Assembly: GCA_030550175.1 (NCBI GenBank)
Contig: JAUQPW010000019.1
Coordinates: 1-46,257 of the forward strand
Origin: a bacterium
GTDB taxonomy: Bacteria; Moduliflexota; Moduliflexia; Moduliflexales; JAUQPW01
DNA length: 46,257 nucleotides
Direction: 5' to 3'
Shown: in pieces, positions 35,805-45,005 of the stretch
Position numbering within the stretch: the stretch's first letter is position 1
How the letters are laid out: each line of letters begins with the position of its first letter
Notes under the pieces: generated by a model
Databases searched by the model: none
The model's input: the letters and a program-made list of their open reading frames with translations, nothing else
What the model was told of the DNA's origin: nothing
Translations under genes and position numbers: made by a program

Positions 35805-37190
35805 TTAACTTCCGTTATCCCTACGCAAATGCTTTAAAATAAGATCATAAACCTCCGTTGCATCTATGGATCTTTTGTCCAGCAAGTCTCCTTGTTGGGT
35901 GATAAAGAGAGGACCTTCGACCGGTGAATCCGTTACACGACCATGAGATCCTTTTACGAGGGAAGGATCCAGAGGTATTACGTCCATCAGATATCGAAAT
36001 CCGAGTCGTTTCTTGAGAAGGATCCATCCTACCTTTAACGGAAGGAACTTAATGGTAGGATCGGTAAATAATTCCACAGGGTCATAACCGGGTTTACGGT
36101 GAATATCTACGGTTCTTGCAAAATCAGGTGCCCGTCGATCATCGAGCCAGTAGTAATAGGTAAACCAGGCATCCGATTGGGAAATAGCGATGAGATCTCC
36201 GGCTCTGGGATGGGTCAGATGGTACTTTACTTTTCCGGCTTCATCGAGAATCTGCTCGATCCCTTCAGTTTCTTCCAGAATCCTTCGTACTTGCTGGGTT
36301 TTGGATGGCTCATTGATATAAATATGGGCAATTTGATGATCGGCGACGGCAAAGGCCGTGCTCACTCCGGCATCTAAAAGTTCTAACCCCCGTTCCTCAC
36401 GGATAGCGATCAGACCCCTCTCCCGGAAGATTCGATTGAGCGAAATGGCCCTAGAAACATCTGTAGTGCCGTATTCCGAAAGTACAATGATCTGAGCTTC
36501 ATGGGCCTCGTAGTAATCGATTAAATCCCCACAAACCGCATCGATCTCCTGAAGATCTTTGTGAATAGATGGATGGTGAGGACCGAAGCGTTGCAGGTTG
36601 TAATCGAGGTGCGGGAGGTAGATTAAAGTCAGGGTTGGATGATACTTTTGATCGATCCGTTTAGCCGATTCGGCAATCCACTGGCTGGAGTGAATGGAAG
36701 TTTGGGGACCCCAAAAATCAAATAAAGGAAAGGTACCCAATTGATTTTGTAGCTCGCTCCTTAGTTCGGCGGGCCGTGTATAGATATCCGGGATCTTCCG
36801 CCCGTCTGCCAGATAGATAGGTCGTGGGGTCACCGCATAGTCTACCGAGGAGTACATGTTATACCACCAGAAAAGATTGGCACAGGTAAAGGTGGGATCG
36901 AGGGTACGGGCTATCTCCCAAATCTTCGGTGCCTGAACCAGTTTGTTGGATTGGCGCCAAAACTTGATTTTGCATTCATCCCGAAAATACCAGCCGTTTC
37001 CGACAATGCCATGTTTATCGGGATACTTTCCGGTTAGATAGGTGGCCTGAGCTGTACACGTTACGGCAGGGGTAACAGCTCCTATGGTTGCTATCTTTCC
37101 TCGCTGAGCCCAGGCACTCAGGTGGGGAGTATGGGGTCCCAGCAGCTGGGGAGTTAATCCGACAACATTCATTACGACGGTCTTATGCAT
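35805..37190 (-). CDS. eboF: Alkaline phosphatase superfamily protein, EboF-like
   Basis: A 461-residue hydrolase of the alkaline phosphatase/nucleotide pyrophosphatase superfamily. The probable nucleophile lies in TPAVTCTAQATYLTGKYPDKHG; metal ligands include IYLPHLDYNLQRFGPHHP, VLSEYGTTDV and a His in VKGSHGR. There is no signal peptide. It follows the UbiA-like eboC gene by 66 bp, in the order expected for the ebo metabolite-traffic cluster, so I call it EboF-like. The cluster exports precursors such as the scytonemin monomer in cyanobacteria; its substrate here is unknown. The gene appears intact although eboA, eboB and eboE are broken. Confidence 0.8.
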   Translation of the reverse strand: MHKTVVMNVVGLTPQLLGPHTPHLSAWAQRGKIATIGAVTPAVTCTAQATYLTGKYPDKHGIVGNGWYFRDECKIKFWRQSNKLVQAPKIWEIARTLDPTFTCANLFWWYNMYSSVDYAVTPRPIYLADGRKIPDIYTRPAELRSELQNQLGTFPLFDFWGPQTSIHSSQWIAESAKRIDQKYHPTLTLIYLPHLDYNLQRFGPHHPSIHKDLQEIDAVCGDLIDYYEAHEAQIIVLSEYGTTDVSRAISLNRIFRERGLIAIREERGLELLDAGVSTAFAVADHQIAHIYINEPSKTQQVRRILEETEGIEQILDEAGKVKYHLTHPRAGDLIAISQSDAWFTYYYWLDDRRAPDFARTVDIHRKPGYDPVELFTDPTIKFLPLKVGWILLKKRLGFRYLMDVIPLDPSLVKGSHGRVTDSPVEGPLFITQQGDLLDKRSIDATEVYDLILKHLRRDNGS

Positions 37191-37204
37191 TTTAGGGTTA
37201 AAGT

Positions 37205-37260
37205 GTAAAGTCCAAAATCTAAGGTCATAGGATAGAATAACCTTAGACTCTGGACTTTAC
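37205..37260. repeat. Imperfect 21-position hairpin between eboC and eboF
   Basis: The arms start GTAAAGTCCA (37205) and end TGGACTTTAC (37260). Nineteen of 21 positions pair. The right arm overlaps the eboC stop codon. It belongs to the same style of long intergenic hairpin seen at 31750 and 32575. Confidence 0.6.
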
Positions 37261-38138
37261 GTTACATATAAAAATCTGGCAATCTGTACGGCAGGAATCC
37301 ACAGAGCCAGAACCAGTAAGCCCAGGAGGAAACCAGCAAATCCGGCTGTAAAGTAGGCGTCGAGTAGAATAATAGAGAGGATAAGGGTTTTAACGGCTAT
37401 TTTAATGTTGTCAGGAGTTGCTTCCAGAAGAACCCTCACTAAAGGTCGAAGGGTTACGACAGTAAAAAAGAGGATTAAGAAAATAAGAGGCGTAAAACCG
37501 GTCAGGATTCCTTTTAACCATATGTAGAAGCAGCCCAGGACCAGGATAACCCCCAGGGTAGCCAGTTGTTGTCCTCGTCGCTCTCCCCCTATGACCTCTC
37601 CCTTGCTGAGCGTCGTTATGGAGATGACGTAGAGCATAACCAGGAAAGCAATGATAATTTTTGAGGAAATTTGCCCGGGAACTATGCTCATTCCTAATAG
37701 AACAGTTAGAAAACGACAGCTACCCATATTAAGAGAACCTAAAATCGGGATGTTTTTAGTAATCCCATCATAAGAGAGAATAGCACCCGTCAGAAGCACT
37801 GCAAAAACAAAACTTTGGACCCCTACAAATCCCGCAAAAAGAATCCCCAGGAGGATGAAGCCAATGCCTATAACCAGAGCCGTATGGAGGCTGATTTGTC
37901 CAGAAGGAAGAGGACGTTGGGGACGTTCTTTCAAGTCTACTTCGTAATCGAAATAATCATTGAAGACGATTCCTGCCGTATAAAGAAAAGAGCTTGAAAA
38001 AAGGAGAAAGATCAGATATTTGATTTGTCCTGGATGGAACTGTGTCGTTGCGAAGTACCCGGCAAAGATATCTGCCATAGAGGTGAAAACATGGGGGATC
38101 CGCATGAGTTGAAGATAAGGTTTTACAGTCTTTAGCAT
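37257..38138 (-). CDS. eboC: UbiA-family prenyltransferase, EboC-like
   Basis: A 293-residue membrane protein of the UbiA prenyltransferase superfamily with about eight helices. The first Asp-rich motif, NDYFDYEVDLKERPQRPLPSG (near 60-80), binds the prenyl diphosphate through Mg2+. The second region contains YDGITKN near 125. It starts with MLKTVKPYLQLMRIPHVF, typical of EboC-like members. It lies between the eboE remnant and eboF. The acceptor substrate is unknown. The gene is full-length with no interruption. Confidence 0.83.
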   Translation of the reverse strand: MLKTVKPYLQLMRIPHVFTSMADIFAGYFATTQFHPGQIKYLIFLLFSSSFLYTAGIVFNDYFDYEVDLKERPQRPLPSGQISLHTALVIGIGFILLGILFAGFVGVQSFVFAVLLTGAILSYDGITKNIPILGSLNMGSCRFLTVLLGMSIVPGQISSKIIIAFLVMLYVISITTLSKGEVIGGERRGQQLATLGVILVLGCFYIWLKGILTGFTPLIFLILFFTVVTLRPLVRVLLEATPDNIKIAVKTLILSIILLDAYFTAGFAGFLLGLLVLALWIPAVQIARFLYVT

Positions 38139-38236
38139 AAGGTTTTCAAAACCCCGGTATCCTCTACAGTTAAAAAATGAGAAAATACCAGGAAGGTACC
38201 CAGGACATCGAAAAGATTTTTCAAGAACCTTTCAGA

Positions 38237-38976
38237 CTAGCTTCTGCAACGGAAACCCTTTTCTTCCAGAACCTTCCGAACATATTCTAATTCGTTTGCG
38301 ATATTTGCGCTAAGATCGCCAGTTCCTGTACCTGTTTTATGGGCTATCTGCTCTACCCATGTATAGGTTTCGATAATGAGGGGAACTTCTTCCCTAAGGA
38401 TTTTGGGAGAAGGGTTGTCCCCAGGGTCTGGGAGAAAAATAAATTCCTTTATACAGGTACATGATAGTGGGTTCTCAGTTGGGTGACCCCTCGTTGAGCC
38501 AGTTCATTCTTCCCCTCTGAGGTAAAAAGATAAGGTAAATCCAGAGAAAAAATAACCGGTTTCCTTTCCGCATTAACACCTACCACCTGATGCAAAAACT
38601 TGGAGTTCATAAAGTATTTTTCGATTACGTCCATGTCTTTGACATTCTTTAAGGGGTTATCAACTTGAATGGCATTAGAGACCTGTACCTTAAAAATTTT
38701 AATCTCGGATTGCTGAAGAAACCCAACAGATTGGATTAAATCTTCATATTGCACCAGTTGATGGCAGGTATCGAAATTAACCCCCAGGAATTGACGGATC
38801 ACGTTCTTAGCTTCTTCAAGGTGTCTGGGATCCTTGGAGAAATCGGGTCCCTGGTCCGATATTTGTCCGGCCAGAAATTCAGCTCTAACCCGATCCACGT
38901 AGTTTGCGAAAAACTCCATGACTTCCGGTATGAGTTCATAGGTCAGGCCCTGTTCCGGTTCTATTCCAATTGCACA
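38237..38976 (-). pseudogene. eboE: eboE remnant: 5' truncated and frameshifted
   Basis: Residues readable from 38976 (CAIGIEPEQGLTYEL) to 38449 match the middle of EboE, the TIM-barrel sugar-isomerase-like metabolite-traffic protein: VNFDTCHQLVQYEDL, IKIFKVQVSNA and RTHYHVPV. The frame then hits TAA at 38449-38451. The family C-terminus, VPLIIETYTW and ANIANELEYVRKVLEEKG, resumes in another frame and ends at 38237. One inserted base near 38450 would rejoin the parts as HVPV-Y-KEF. The N-terminal half is missing at the junction with the eboB fragment. Confidence 0.72.
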
Positions 38977-39131
38977 TCGTTAAAAGTACCCACGTTCGTT
39001 CGAGGCTGACCGAGCCAAGACGCAGGTTCTATCACCGCAACAATACTAGCTTGGGCCATTCGAACATAGTCATCGGTAATCCTGGAGGTACAATGAATAT
39101 GAGGATCAATGAATTTAAGTTCATTTGCCAT
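38961..39131 (-). pseudogene. eboB: eboB N-terminal fragment (TatD-like)
   Basis: A 56-codon frame from an ATG with AAAGGAGCTCC upstream. It reads FIDPHIHCTSRITDDY, then VAVIEPASWLGQPRTNVGTF, the start of the TatD-like metal hydrolase EboB, with the HxH metal motif. The normal protein has about 280 residues. After GTFNDV the sequence changes directly into eboE sequence in another frame. The start overlaps the end of the eboA frame by 11 bp, as in intact, tightly packed operons. Confidence 0.72.
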
Positions 39132-39966
39132 AATGGAGCTCCTTTAACGTTTCCCAGGTTGTACCTGGTGTCATGGGTGCAATCCCGTTTAATTGATCTA
39201 AATATTCCGAATAAAAAGGTAAGTGTGCATGGTGGCGTAGAAGTAAGTGGATAGCATCCCGTGTATGGCCGGGGGTTATCAAAAAGTAGTCGTAGATAGT
39301 TTTCTAATGGGATTCTTCTAGATAACCTCCTATTGCCCTGAATAATTCATAATGAACCACCCGTTTGGCTGCAATTCGTTCCCGCATATAATCGATAAGC
39401 ATTTGGGCCAGGTGAGGATTAGCCCTTTCATCTAAACCCTGGATGGGCCATAAGGGACTTTCGATGAATAACGCCTTGAGAACCATTTGATTAAAGGCAG
39501 GCTCCCGGAGATCGGTTCATGTATAGGGATTAAAATGGGCCAGGGACTCGAATACAGATTTTATATTGGTACGAAGGGATTCAGTGGCGATGTCGTGGAG
39601 AGCATCTGAACCTTTTAAGTAAGGTAAACTGTAGTTTACAGCCCAACGCTCTTCGGCATCGGTGGTTATGAGGAGTTTCTGTGGTAAAGATATAAATTCT
39701 TTATCCAATACCTGTTCTGCATAGAGCAAGAACACCACACGAACTAAATCCAGAATGCGCCAGTGGTCGGGAATAGTAAACCGATTTGCATCTGTTGAGG
39801 TGAGGTGAGATTTTGGATAACGACGGGAAGCCAGAGCAAACGTACGGATAAACTGTGAGGGGTTTTCCAGGGTAATCGAAGTTACATCACGCGACCATTG
39901 AGCTTGACCCTGAGTATCCAATAATGCCATCAGCCCCGTTTTAAACCCGTTTAATGTCTCGGTCAT
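39121..39966 (-). pseudogene. eboA: eboA interrupted by two in-frame stops
   Basis: A 282-codon frame interrupted by TGA at 39517-39519 (codon 150) and TAG at 39304-39306 (codon 221), with the reading frame otherwise kept. The segments read as EboA: an N-terminal SRRYPKSHLTSTDANRF region, then AHFNPYT-stop-TDLREPAFNQMVLKALFIESPL and LDERANPHLAQMLIDYMRER. The last part, to TTWETLKELHYGK, overlaps the eboB start, which suggests it is the genuine C-terminus, though I recognise that stretch less well. EboA has no known enzymatic role. Recent pseudogenisation or an assembly problem are both possible. Confidence 0.65.
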
Positions 39967-40096
39967 ACCTTTTGAAATGAGAAGTTATCCTTTTTAAGGA
40001 ACGATTAACTCAAAGGTTAATGTAAATGATTATTTAATTCACCCTATTTTTTGTCAAGGTAAATTTGGGATTACAAGCAGATATATGGTTCACTTT

Positions 40097-41503
40097 TTAG
40101 TGTTCATGATCCCCATGCCCATGTTGACTGCCGGACTCTTTATGACTACTGTGCGTACCGTGTTCATGTTCCTGCTGTTGGCTGGTGGAACCATGTTTTT
40201 TAGATCCTTCCTGTGACTGCTTCTCAGGCTTTGAAGTTTTTTGAGGAACCAGTTCCAGGGTCATCAGATAGGCTGCGATAGCCGCGGCTTCTTCATTAGA
40301 GAGGCGAAATCCCGGATGTCGGGCACCTGGATGGGGCTTGTAGCCGATCGGATAGGTTTGGATAGTCGTAGGATTCATCAGATAATGGGTTAACCAGCTT
40401 TCATCGGGAACGAATTCTTTAATTCCTAAAAGAGGTGGTCCATTAGGTACTATATCGGGTGGAAACCCTGCGATCTTATGGCATCCGGTACAATTTAAAT
40501 TCTGTATAAGCATCCGACCTTTATCTGCCGTCGCTGTAGGGAACTGGGCTTTTGCCCGACTATAGCCGTCGGTGGATTCAGGCCCCAAACTGAAAATATA
40601 ATCCCGAAGGGCTACAATTTGTTTCCATTTATTCCCACCCAGGATGTTTTCCGGTCCGGATTTTTCCTCCGGGAAATAGGTCGGCATTTTAGTACCGGGT
40701 TGAATCTTTTGAGGATCCAGAAGCCAGCGAACAACCCAATCCGGATTGAGACGTTGCCGGGCCAGGGAGAGGTCTGGGGCCCACTCCTCGGGGCGGCCTT
40801 CCGGCTTTTTATCACCCTGCGGATGGCATTTGAAACAGGCCAGATACTCCGGGCCGGCCAGAAGTGCTCCGGCTTCTATACTCTCTTTCGTTGGAGGACC
40901 GTTAAGCTTAACTTCCTCAGGAAGTGGAGAGGCCTTGGGATCTTTAAGAGTCATAAGATACTCGGTAATTGCCAGGGCTTCCTCATCTGAAAGCCTGAAG
41001 TCCGGCATTCTTTGTTGAATACCCGGACGCAAAGGATAGGGTTTCTTGAGAAAGGAAAATAGCCAGGATGCCCGGACCTTATCCCCTTCAAAGTAAAGCT
41101 CAGGAAAGTTATGGATATGACCGGTATGCCCATGCCTTGCTTCTACGAAATGGCATCCGGCACAATGTAACTGATTCATCAACCCTTTACCCCAGGCCTG
41201 AAGATCAGTAAGACCCTGGGTTGAGCTGTGGGCCTGTTCTTCAGCCTTATGGGAATGCCCTTCGTGAGGTTCCCTGGAGGAAGTCGGTGGTTGTGACCCG
41301 GTGGGTATTCCCTGTAGATGCCTGATTTCACCTTCCTGTTGATGTCCTGTGGGAGAAGAGGTTGGTTGTTGCGGCTGAAGTGACGATTCGTGTTGATGTT
41401 GAGTAGAATCTTGTCGAGGATGTTCCTCATCGGCCAAAAGTAATGGTAAAAATCCCCAAATAAAAAAAGAAATCCATAGGAGAATAAAAGATGTTCGTTT
41501 CAT
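40097..41503 (-). CDS. His-rich triheme cytochrome c
   Basis: A 468-residue exported protein with a signal sequence (1-24). Three heme-c sites are present: C114-AG-C117-H118, C223-FK-C226-H227 and C338-TG-C341-H342. The first and third domains share MPDFRLSDEEALAITEYLMTL and HPGFRLSNEEAAAIAAYLMTL, which indicates duplication. Both ends are rich in His, Gln, Ser and Glu: residues about 27-95 and 428-468 (ending HGHGDHEH), a likely metal-binding tract. It follows the XoxJ-like gene on the same strand by 235 bp. It may receive electrons from the PQQ dehydrogenase, for which no dedicated cytochrome cL gene is seen. Confidence 0.88.
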   Translation of the reverse strand: MKRTSFILLWISFFIWGFLPLLLADEEHPRQDSTQHQHESSLQPQQPTSSPTGHQQEGEIRHLQGIPTGSQPPTSSREPHEGHSHKAEEQAHSSTQGLTDLQAWGKGLMNQLHCAGCHFVEARHGHTGHIHNFPELYFEGDKVRASWLFSFLKKPYPLRPGIQQRMPDFRLSDEEALAITEYLMTLKDPKASPLPEEVKLNGPPTKESIEAGALLAGPEYLACFKCHPQGDKKPEGRPEEWAPDLSLARQRLNPDWVVRWLLDPQKIQPGTKMPTYFPEEKSGPENILGGNKWKQIVALRDYIFSLGPESTDGYSRAKAQFPTATADKGRMLIQNLNCTGCHKIAGFPPDIVPNGPPLLGIKEFVPDESWLTHYLMNPTTIQTYPIGYKPHPGARHPGFRLSNEEAAAIAAYLMTLELVPQKTSKPEKQSQEGSKKHGSTSQQQEHEHGTHSSHKESGSQHGHGDHEH

Positions 41504-41738
41504 AGGATTTTCTTTCTCTCTTCTACATAAGATAAGGAACTCTAACCATAAAATCGCAAATCAAATCTGGAAATTCCCTATCTATCGGGATATTATGATG
41601 TTATGTTGATGCGGTGCTAAGTTGTAAAGGCCAACCTTCCAGAGGCTCGCTTTTTTAATGGCAAGATTTACCACAATTTTGACAAATCGGATCTGTGAAA
41701 AGTTCCGATAAAATCTCTTTTGCAGTTCCTTGTATTTT

Positions 41739-42674
41739 TTACCTTGTTGCAGGGAAAGGAGGATAATAGGGAACCCCATATTTGGCCATAATAGACTGAA
41801 TCGTCCCGTTTTGGGTTAAAAGGGTAAGAGCTGCATTGATAGCTTCTTCTAGATCTTTGTTAATTTTATTCACACCCATCACGACATTCCATCGAAGTTC
41901 TGGTTCTGGAACATAGCCTTCGGGAACTTTAATAGGCGCATCGGGATGTTGTTTAAGATACCAGCCGACTGCAGCGGCTGTAACAACTGCTGCTTGAATT
42001 TCCTTGTTGGCCATAGCCTCTATAATATCTTCTTGGGTCACATAAGGGGTTACGGTAAAACCCTTTTTATGGGTAAGGATATAATGGGCCCACGAACCTG
42101 GCTCAATACCTATTTTCAAATTCTTATCGAGGTCATCAATACTTTTTATCCCTTGAGCTTCTTTAGGAATCACCAATACATTGCCGGTGCCGTAGTAAGG
42201 CTTGCTTGTAAAGAAACGTCCTCGAGAGTTTTCTTCCTCATCTTCAGGTTGAATAACGCCTATCAAGAAGTCACAGTCTGCATAATCTCGAGGACGATAA
42301 GCCCGAAGGTATTCGACTCTTATATTGATCCCCAGAATTTTCCCTACCTCCTTTCCAATCTCCAGTTCATAACCCGGCAAGTCCAGATCCCGGCTGGAAT
42401 AAGGTAAACTATTGGGACTCGCACAGAGATAAAATGTTCGTTTCTGCCGGGTTTCTTTAGGGAGAGTTTCGGATTGAGAGGTTGGCGGCTGAGGTTGAAC
42501 CGGTTGAGCTTTTGCCACGACTTGAATAGCCGGGGTTTGAGGTGGTAAGAGCTCCTTAAAGAAAGGAGTCTCTATCGCACTTAGGACCGAAGGGAACAAG
42601 ACCCAGGACAGAAAGCATCCTAAAAGGACACTCCCTATAAAAGGGAGTTTTTGCCTGATATCAGGGTATTGCAT
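41739..42674 (-). CDS. XoxJ/MoxJ-like periplasmic binding protein
   Basis: A 311-residue protein of the extracellular solute-binding family 3 fold, in the group associated with quinoprotein dehydrogenases. An N-terminal membrane or signal helix (about 12-33) and a Pro/Gln-rich linker precede the domain. Typical segments are LCASPNSLPYSS, LPGYELEIGKEVGKIL, KPYYGTGNVLVIP, IGIEPGSWAHYIL and MGVNKINKDLEEAINAAL. It lies downstream of the PQQ dehydrogenase gene on the same strand, as xoxJ does beside xoxF. It probably helps mature or activate the enzyme. In frame after the TAA, 27 more codons end in CQNCGKSCH. Confidence 0.87.
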   Translation of the reverse strand: MQYPDIRQKLPFIGSVLLGCFLSWVLFPSVLSAIETPFFKELLPPQTPAIQVVAKAQPVQPQPPTSQSETLPKETRQKRTFYLCASPNSLPYSSRDLDLPGYELEIGKEVGKILGINIRVEYLRAYRPRDYADCDFLIGVIQPEDEEENSRGRFFTSKPYYGTGNVLVIPKEAQGIKSIDDLDKNLKIGIEPGSWAHYILTHKKGFTVTPYVTQEDIIEAMANKEIQAAVVTAAAVGWYLKQHPDAPIKVPEGYVPEPELRWNVVMGVNKINKDLEEAINAALTLLTQNGTIQSIMAKYGVPYYPPFPATR

Positions 42675-43070
42675 AATTTAACTTTTGTTTATTCCTTATA
42701 AAGGCCATAGGGGTAACTTCTCTGAGTTGCCCTTCTTATACTATTTCTTATACCAATTTTTGATTGAAATTGGCCATTAACTTTCCTGTTCCCTCTAAGC
42801 TAATCGAAGGAAGAAGAGGAGGGGAACAGGATTGTTTAGGGCGTAGTTCAGTTTGAAACTGGTATTACTTGAAGTGTCATGTTAATTACACCCAGTTCAT
42901 CCGAAGCAGTTCGAAGGGCACAGGGCGAACAGGGAGGGGTTTCCTTGGCGGACATTTCAAAACAGAAAGGATGTTAATTGCAAGACCCCTCTTTGCCGTT
43001 TAAAAAAGAAGAGGGAATAGAGCATGGAACTCCACCCCTCTTTTGAGGTCTACCCGGGTTAGACGTTAAA
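42675..43070. other. Gap between PQQ dehydrogenase and XoxJ-like genes
   Basis: About 396 bp with no gene. An imperfect inverted repeat GTCTA-ccc-ggg-TTAGAC lies at about 43049-43065, and CCTC-tttt-GAGG at 43038-43049. No heme-c motif, so a xoxG-type cytochrome is not hidden here. Confidence 0.4.
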
Positions 43071-44771
43071 TTACCTTTTTAAACCATAGATGAACAAGGT
43101 TGCACTATTTTTCCAGTTTTCAGTCTCCGGCCAGAGCTGTGGATAGAGGCCGACCACTTTAGAACCCCATCCCGATGGGATAGCCACATACTGGATTCCT
43201 TTAACAGTATAAGTAACGGGTCCTCCGCGATGTCCTGAACCGGCGTTGAAGCTCCATAAGGTTTCTCCGGTATCTTGATCCAGTGCTTTAGCGTTCCCTT
43301 CCGCATCCCCATAGAAAATGAGACCTCCGGCGGTAGCCAGGAAGCTGCTGAGGGTAGGATATTTCTCTTTCACGCGCCATTTGTTTTTACCGGTTAAAGG
43401 ATCCCAGGCGTCTATATGCCCACCGGTTTCACCCTTTACTGCAGGTCTGGCAACCAGGTCCGCACTAAAAAAAGTTTGGGCCTGGGGTACTGTAATAGGG
43501 CTTTCTTTACGAACAGTAGTTTCCTGACACCACTCAATTCCGTTGGTAAACCAGATTCCCGTCTTGGGATTATAGGCTCCGGCGTTCCAGGATCTACCTC
43601 CTCCCGTAGAGGGACAGTTGAAGAATTTCTCTCCGAGTTTCGGAGCCCGAACGTTCAGGAGTCTTCCATTCTTATCTACACCACTAAACCAGTCCAGATT
43701 GTCGATCATTGCAAAGCCACTGACATACTTTCCATTAGTCCGATCCAAAACATTCACCCAGCCTCCCTTATTGGGGTGGACCAGAAGTTTCCTTCCATCT
43801 TTTGTGTCAATCAAAACACTTTCCCAGGTGCTATCGAAATCTAAGGGATCGTGGGGATTTTCCTGGAAATACCACTTCAATTTCCCGGTATCGGGATCCA
43901 GGGCCAGAATACTACTTGTGTAGAGGTTATCCCCGGGTCGGGCTTCCCCCCAGTCATAATCCGGAGCCGGGTTTGCAGTTCCCCAATAAACCAGATTCAA
44001 TTGAGGATCATAAGATCCCGTCATCCAGCCTCCACCGCCACCCGTCCTCCAGGAATCACCTCCCCAGGTTTCACTGCCGGGCTCATTTTTGCTTTTATCC
44101 GGGATGGTGTAGAACCGCCAGGCCTCTTTTCCATCTTTGAGATAGTAAGCTGCAATAAATCCCCGAATCGGCAGTTCTCCTCCAGTGGTCCCCACAATTA
44201 CCTTATCCTTTACAACCAGGGGAGCCCCGGTAATGTTATTCCCGTTTTTGGTCCAATCATCAACCTGAGTCTTCCAGACTTCCTTACCATCCTTCATACT
44301 CAGTGCAACCAGATAACCATCAATGGTACCCATAAAAATTTTGCCGTCTCCAATGGCTACGCCCCGATTGTAAGGAATAAAGAAGGTGTTGATTTCCTTG
44401 GGGTATTTGTAGAAATAACTCCAGATGACCTTACAGGTGGAAGCATCCAGAGCGTAAACCCGATTCCAGGAGGTGGAAAGATAAAGAATTCCCTCATAGA
44501 CAATGGGCGTTGCTTCTAAACCTTCATCGATGGCATTCCCTCCGGGTTGAAAGGCACAAACGGGAACCAAATCCTTAACGTTAGTTTTATTGATTTGATC
44601 CAGTTCACTATAACGCCAGGCAGCATAATTACCATAATAATGCAACCAATGATCTTTACCGGGGTTGAGAAGCTCTTGAGAAGTTGGTTTTTCCTCGACA
44701 CCAAAACTTGTGGGTTCTAAAACTAAAACTCCTGTTATTAAATAGGCCATCAATTTGAGAACTTTATTCAC
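43071..44771 (-). CDS. PQQ-dependent alcohol dehydrogenase, lanthanide type
   Basis: A 566-residue periplasmic eight-bladed quinoprotein with signal sequence (1-24). Metal and catalytic residues can be placed: Glu199 ([11 protein letters not shown]), Asn267 ([10 protein letters not shown]), catalytic Asp311 and extra Asp313 in PLDFDSTWE. The Asp at +2 is the hallmark of lanthanide enzymes such as XoxF and ExaF; calcium enzymes have Ala or Ser there. PQQ-contacting Trp motifs and repeats like [11 protein letters not shown] are present. The vicinal Cys-Cys near PQQ, nearly universal in the family, is replaced by Phe130-Phe131 (TFFIPYNRG). The substrate could be methanol, ethanol or another alcohol. 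No heme domain is present. Confidence 0.9.
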   Translation of the reverse strand: MNKVLKLMAYLITGVLVLEPTSFGVEEKPTSQELLNPGKDHWLHYYGNYAAWRYSELDQINKTNVKDLVPVCAFQPGGNAIDEGLEATPIVYEGILYLSTSWNRVYALDASTCKVIWSYFYKYPKEINTFFIPYNRGVAIGDGKIFMGTIDGYLVALSMKDGKEVWKTQVDDWTKNGNNITGAPLVVKDKVIVGTTGGELPIRGFIAAYYLKDGKEAWRFYTIPDKSKNEPGSETWGGDSWRTGGGGGWMTGSYDPQLNLVYWGTANPAPDYDWGEARPGDNLYTSSILALDPDTGKLKWYFQENPHDPLDFDSTWESVLIDTKDGRKLLVHPNKGGWVNVLDRTNGKYVSGFAMIDNLDWFSGVDKNGRLLNVRAPKLGEKFFNCPSTGGGRSWNAGAYNPKTGIWFTNGIEWCQETTVRKESPITVPQAQTFFSADLVARPAVKGETGGHIDAWDPLTGKNKWRVKEKYPTLSSFLATAGGLIFYGDAEGNAKALDQDTGETLWSFNAGSGHRGGPVTYTVKGIQYVAIPSGWGSKVVGLYPQLWPETENWKNSATLFIYGLKR

Positions 44772-45005
44772 TGGTGATTCCTCCTTTATGGTTATTTAAT
44801 CTATTATATTTATATAAAGATTACCTGTTTCTTACTCCACGATTCATAGTTTACTGGTCCTCCCGTAATTTATAACCGTTCTATTTACCTTGACAAGGTT
44901 AAACCGGGTTTTAACCTTAAAAGCTCCGTAGCCCGATAGACAGAAGCAGACAGGTCCTTTCTTGGCTTCGGTGGCAAGCAATCTGTTCCAACAGGTTGCT
45001 CCTCC

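Noticed and set aside
39517..39519. TGA in eboA as a second selenocysteine codon
   Set aside because: The position is in a loop with no conserved Cys, only a 3-bp hairpin follows, and a second stop (TAG) occurs further on. Nonsense mutation is simpler.
43851..44519. 222-codon plus-strand frame opposite the PQQ dehydrogenase
   Set aside because: Antisense to a clear quinoprotein; Pro/Ser/Ile-rich translation with no family features.
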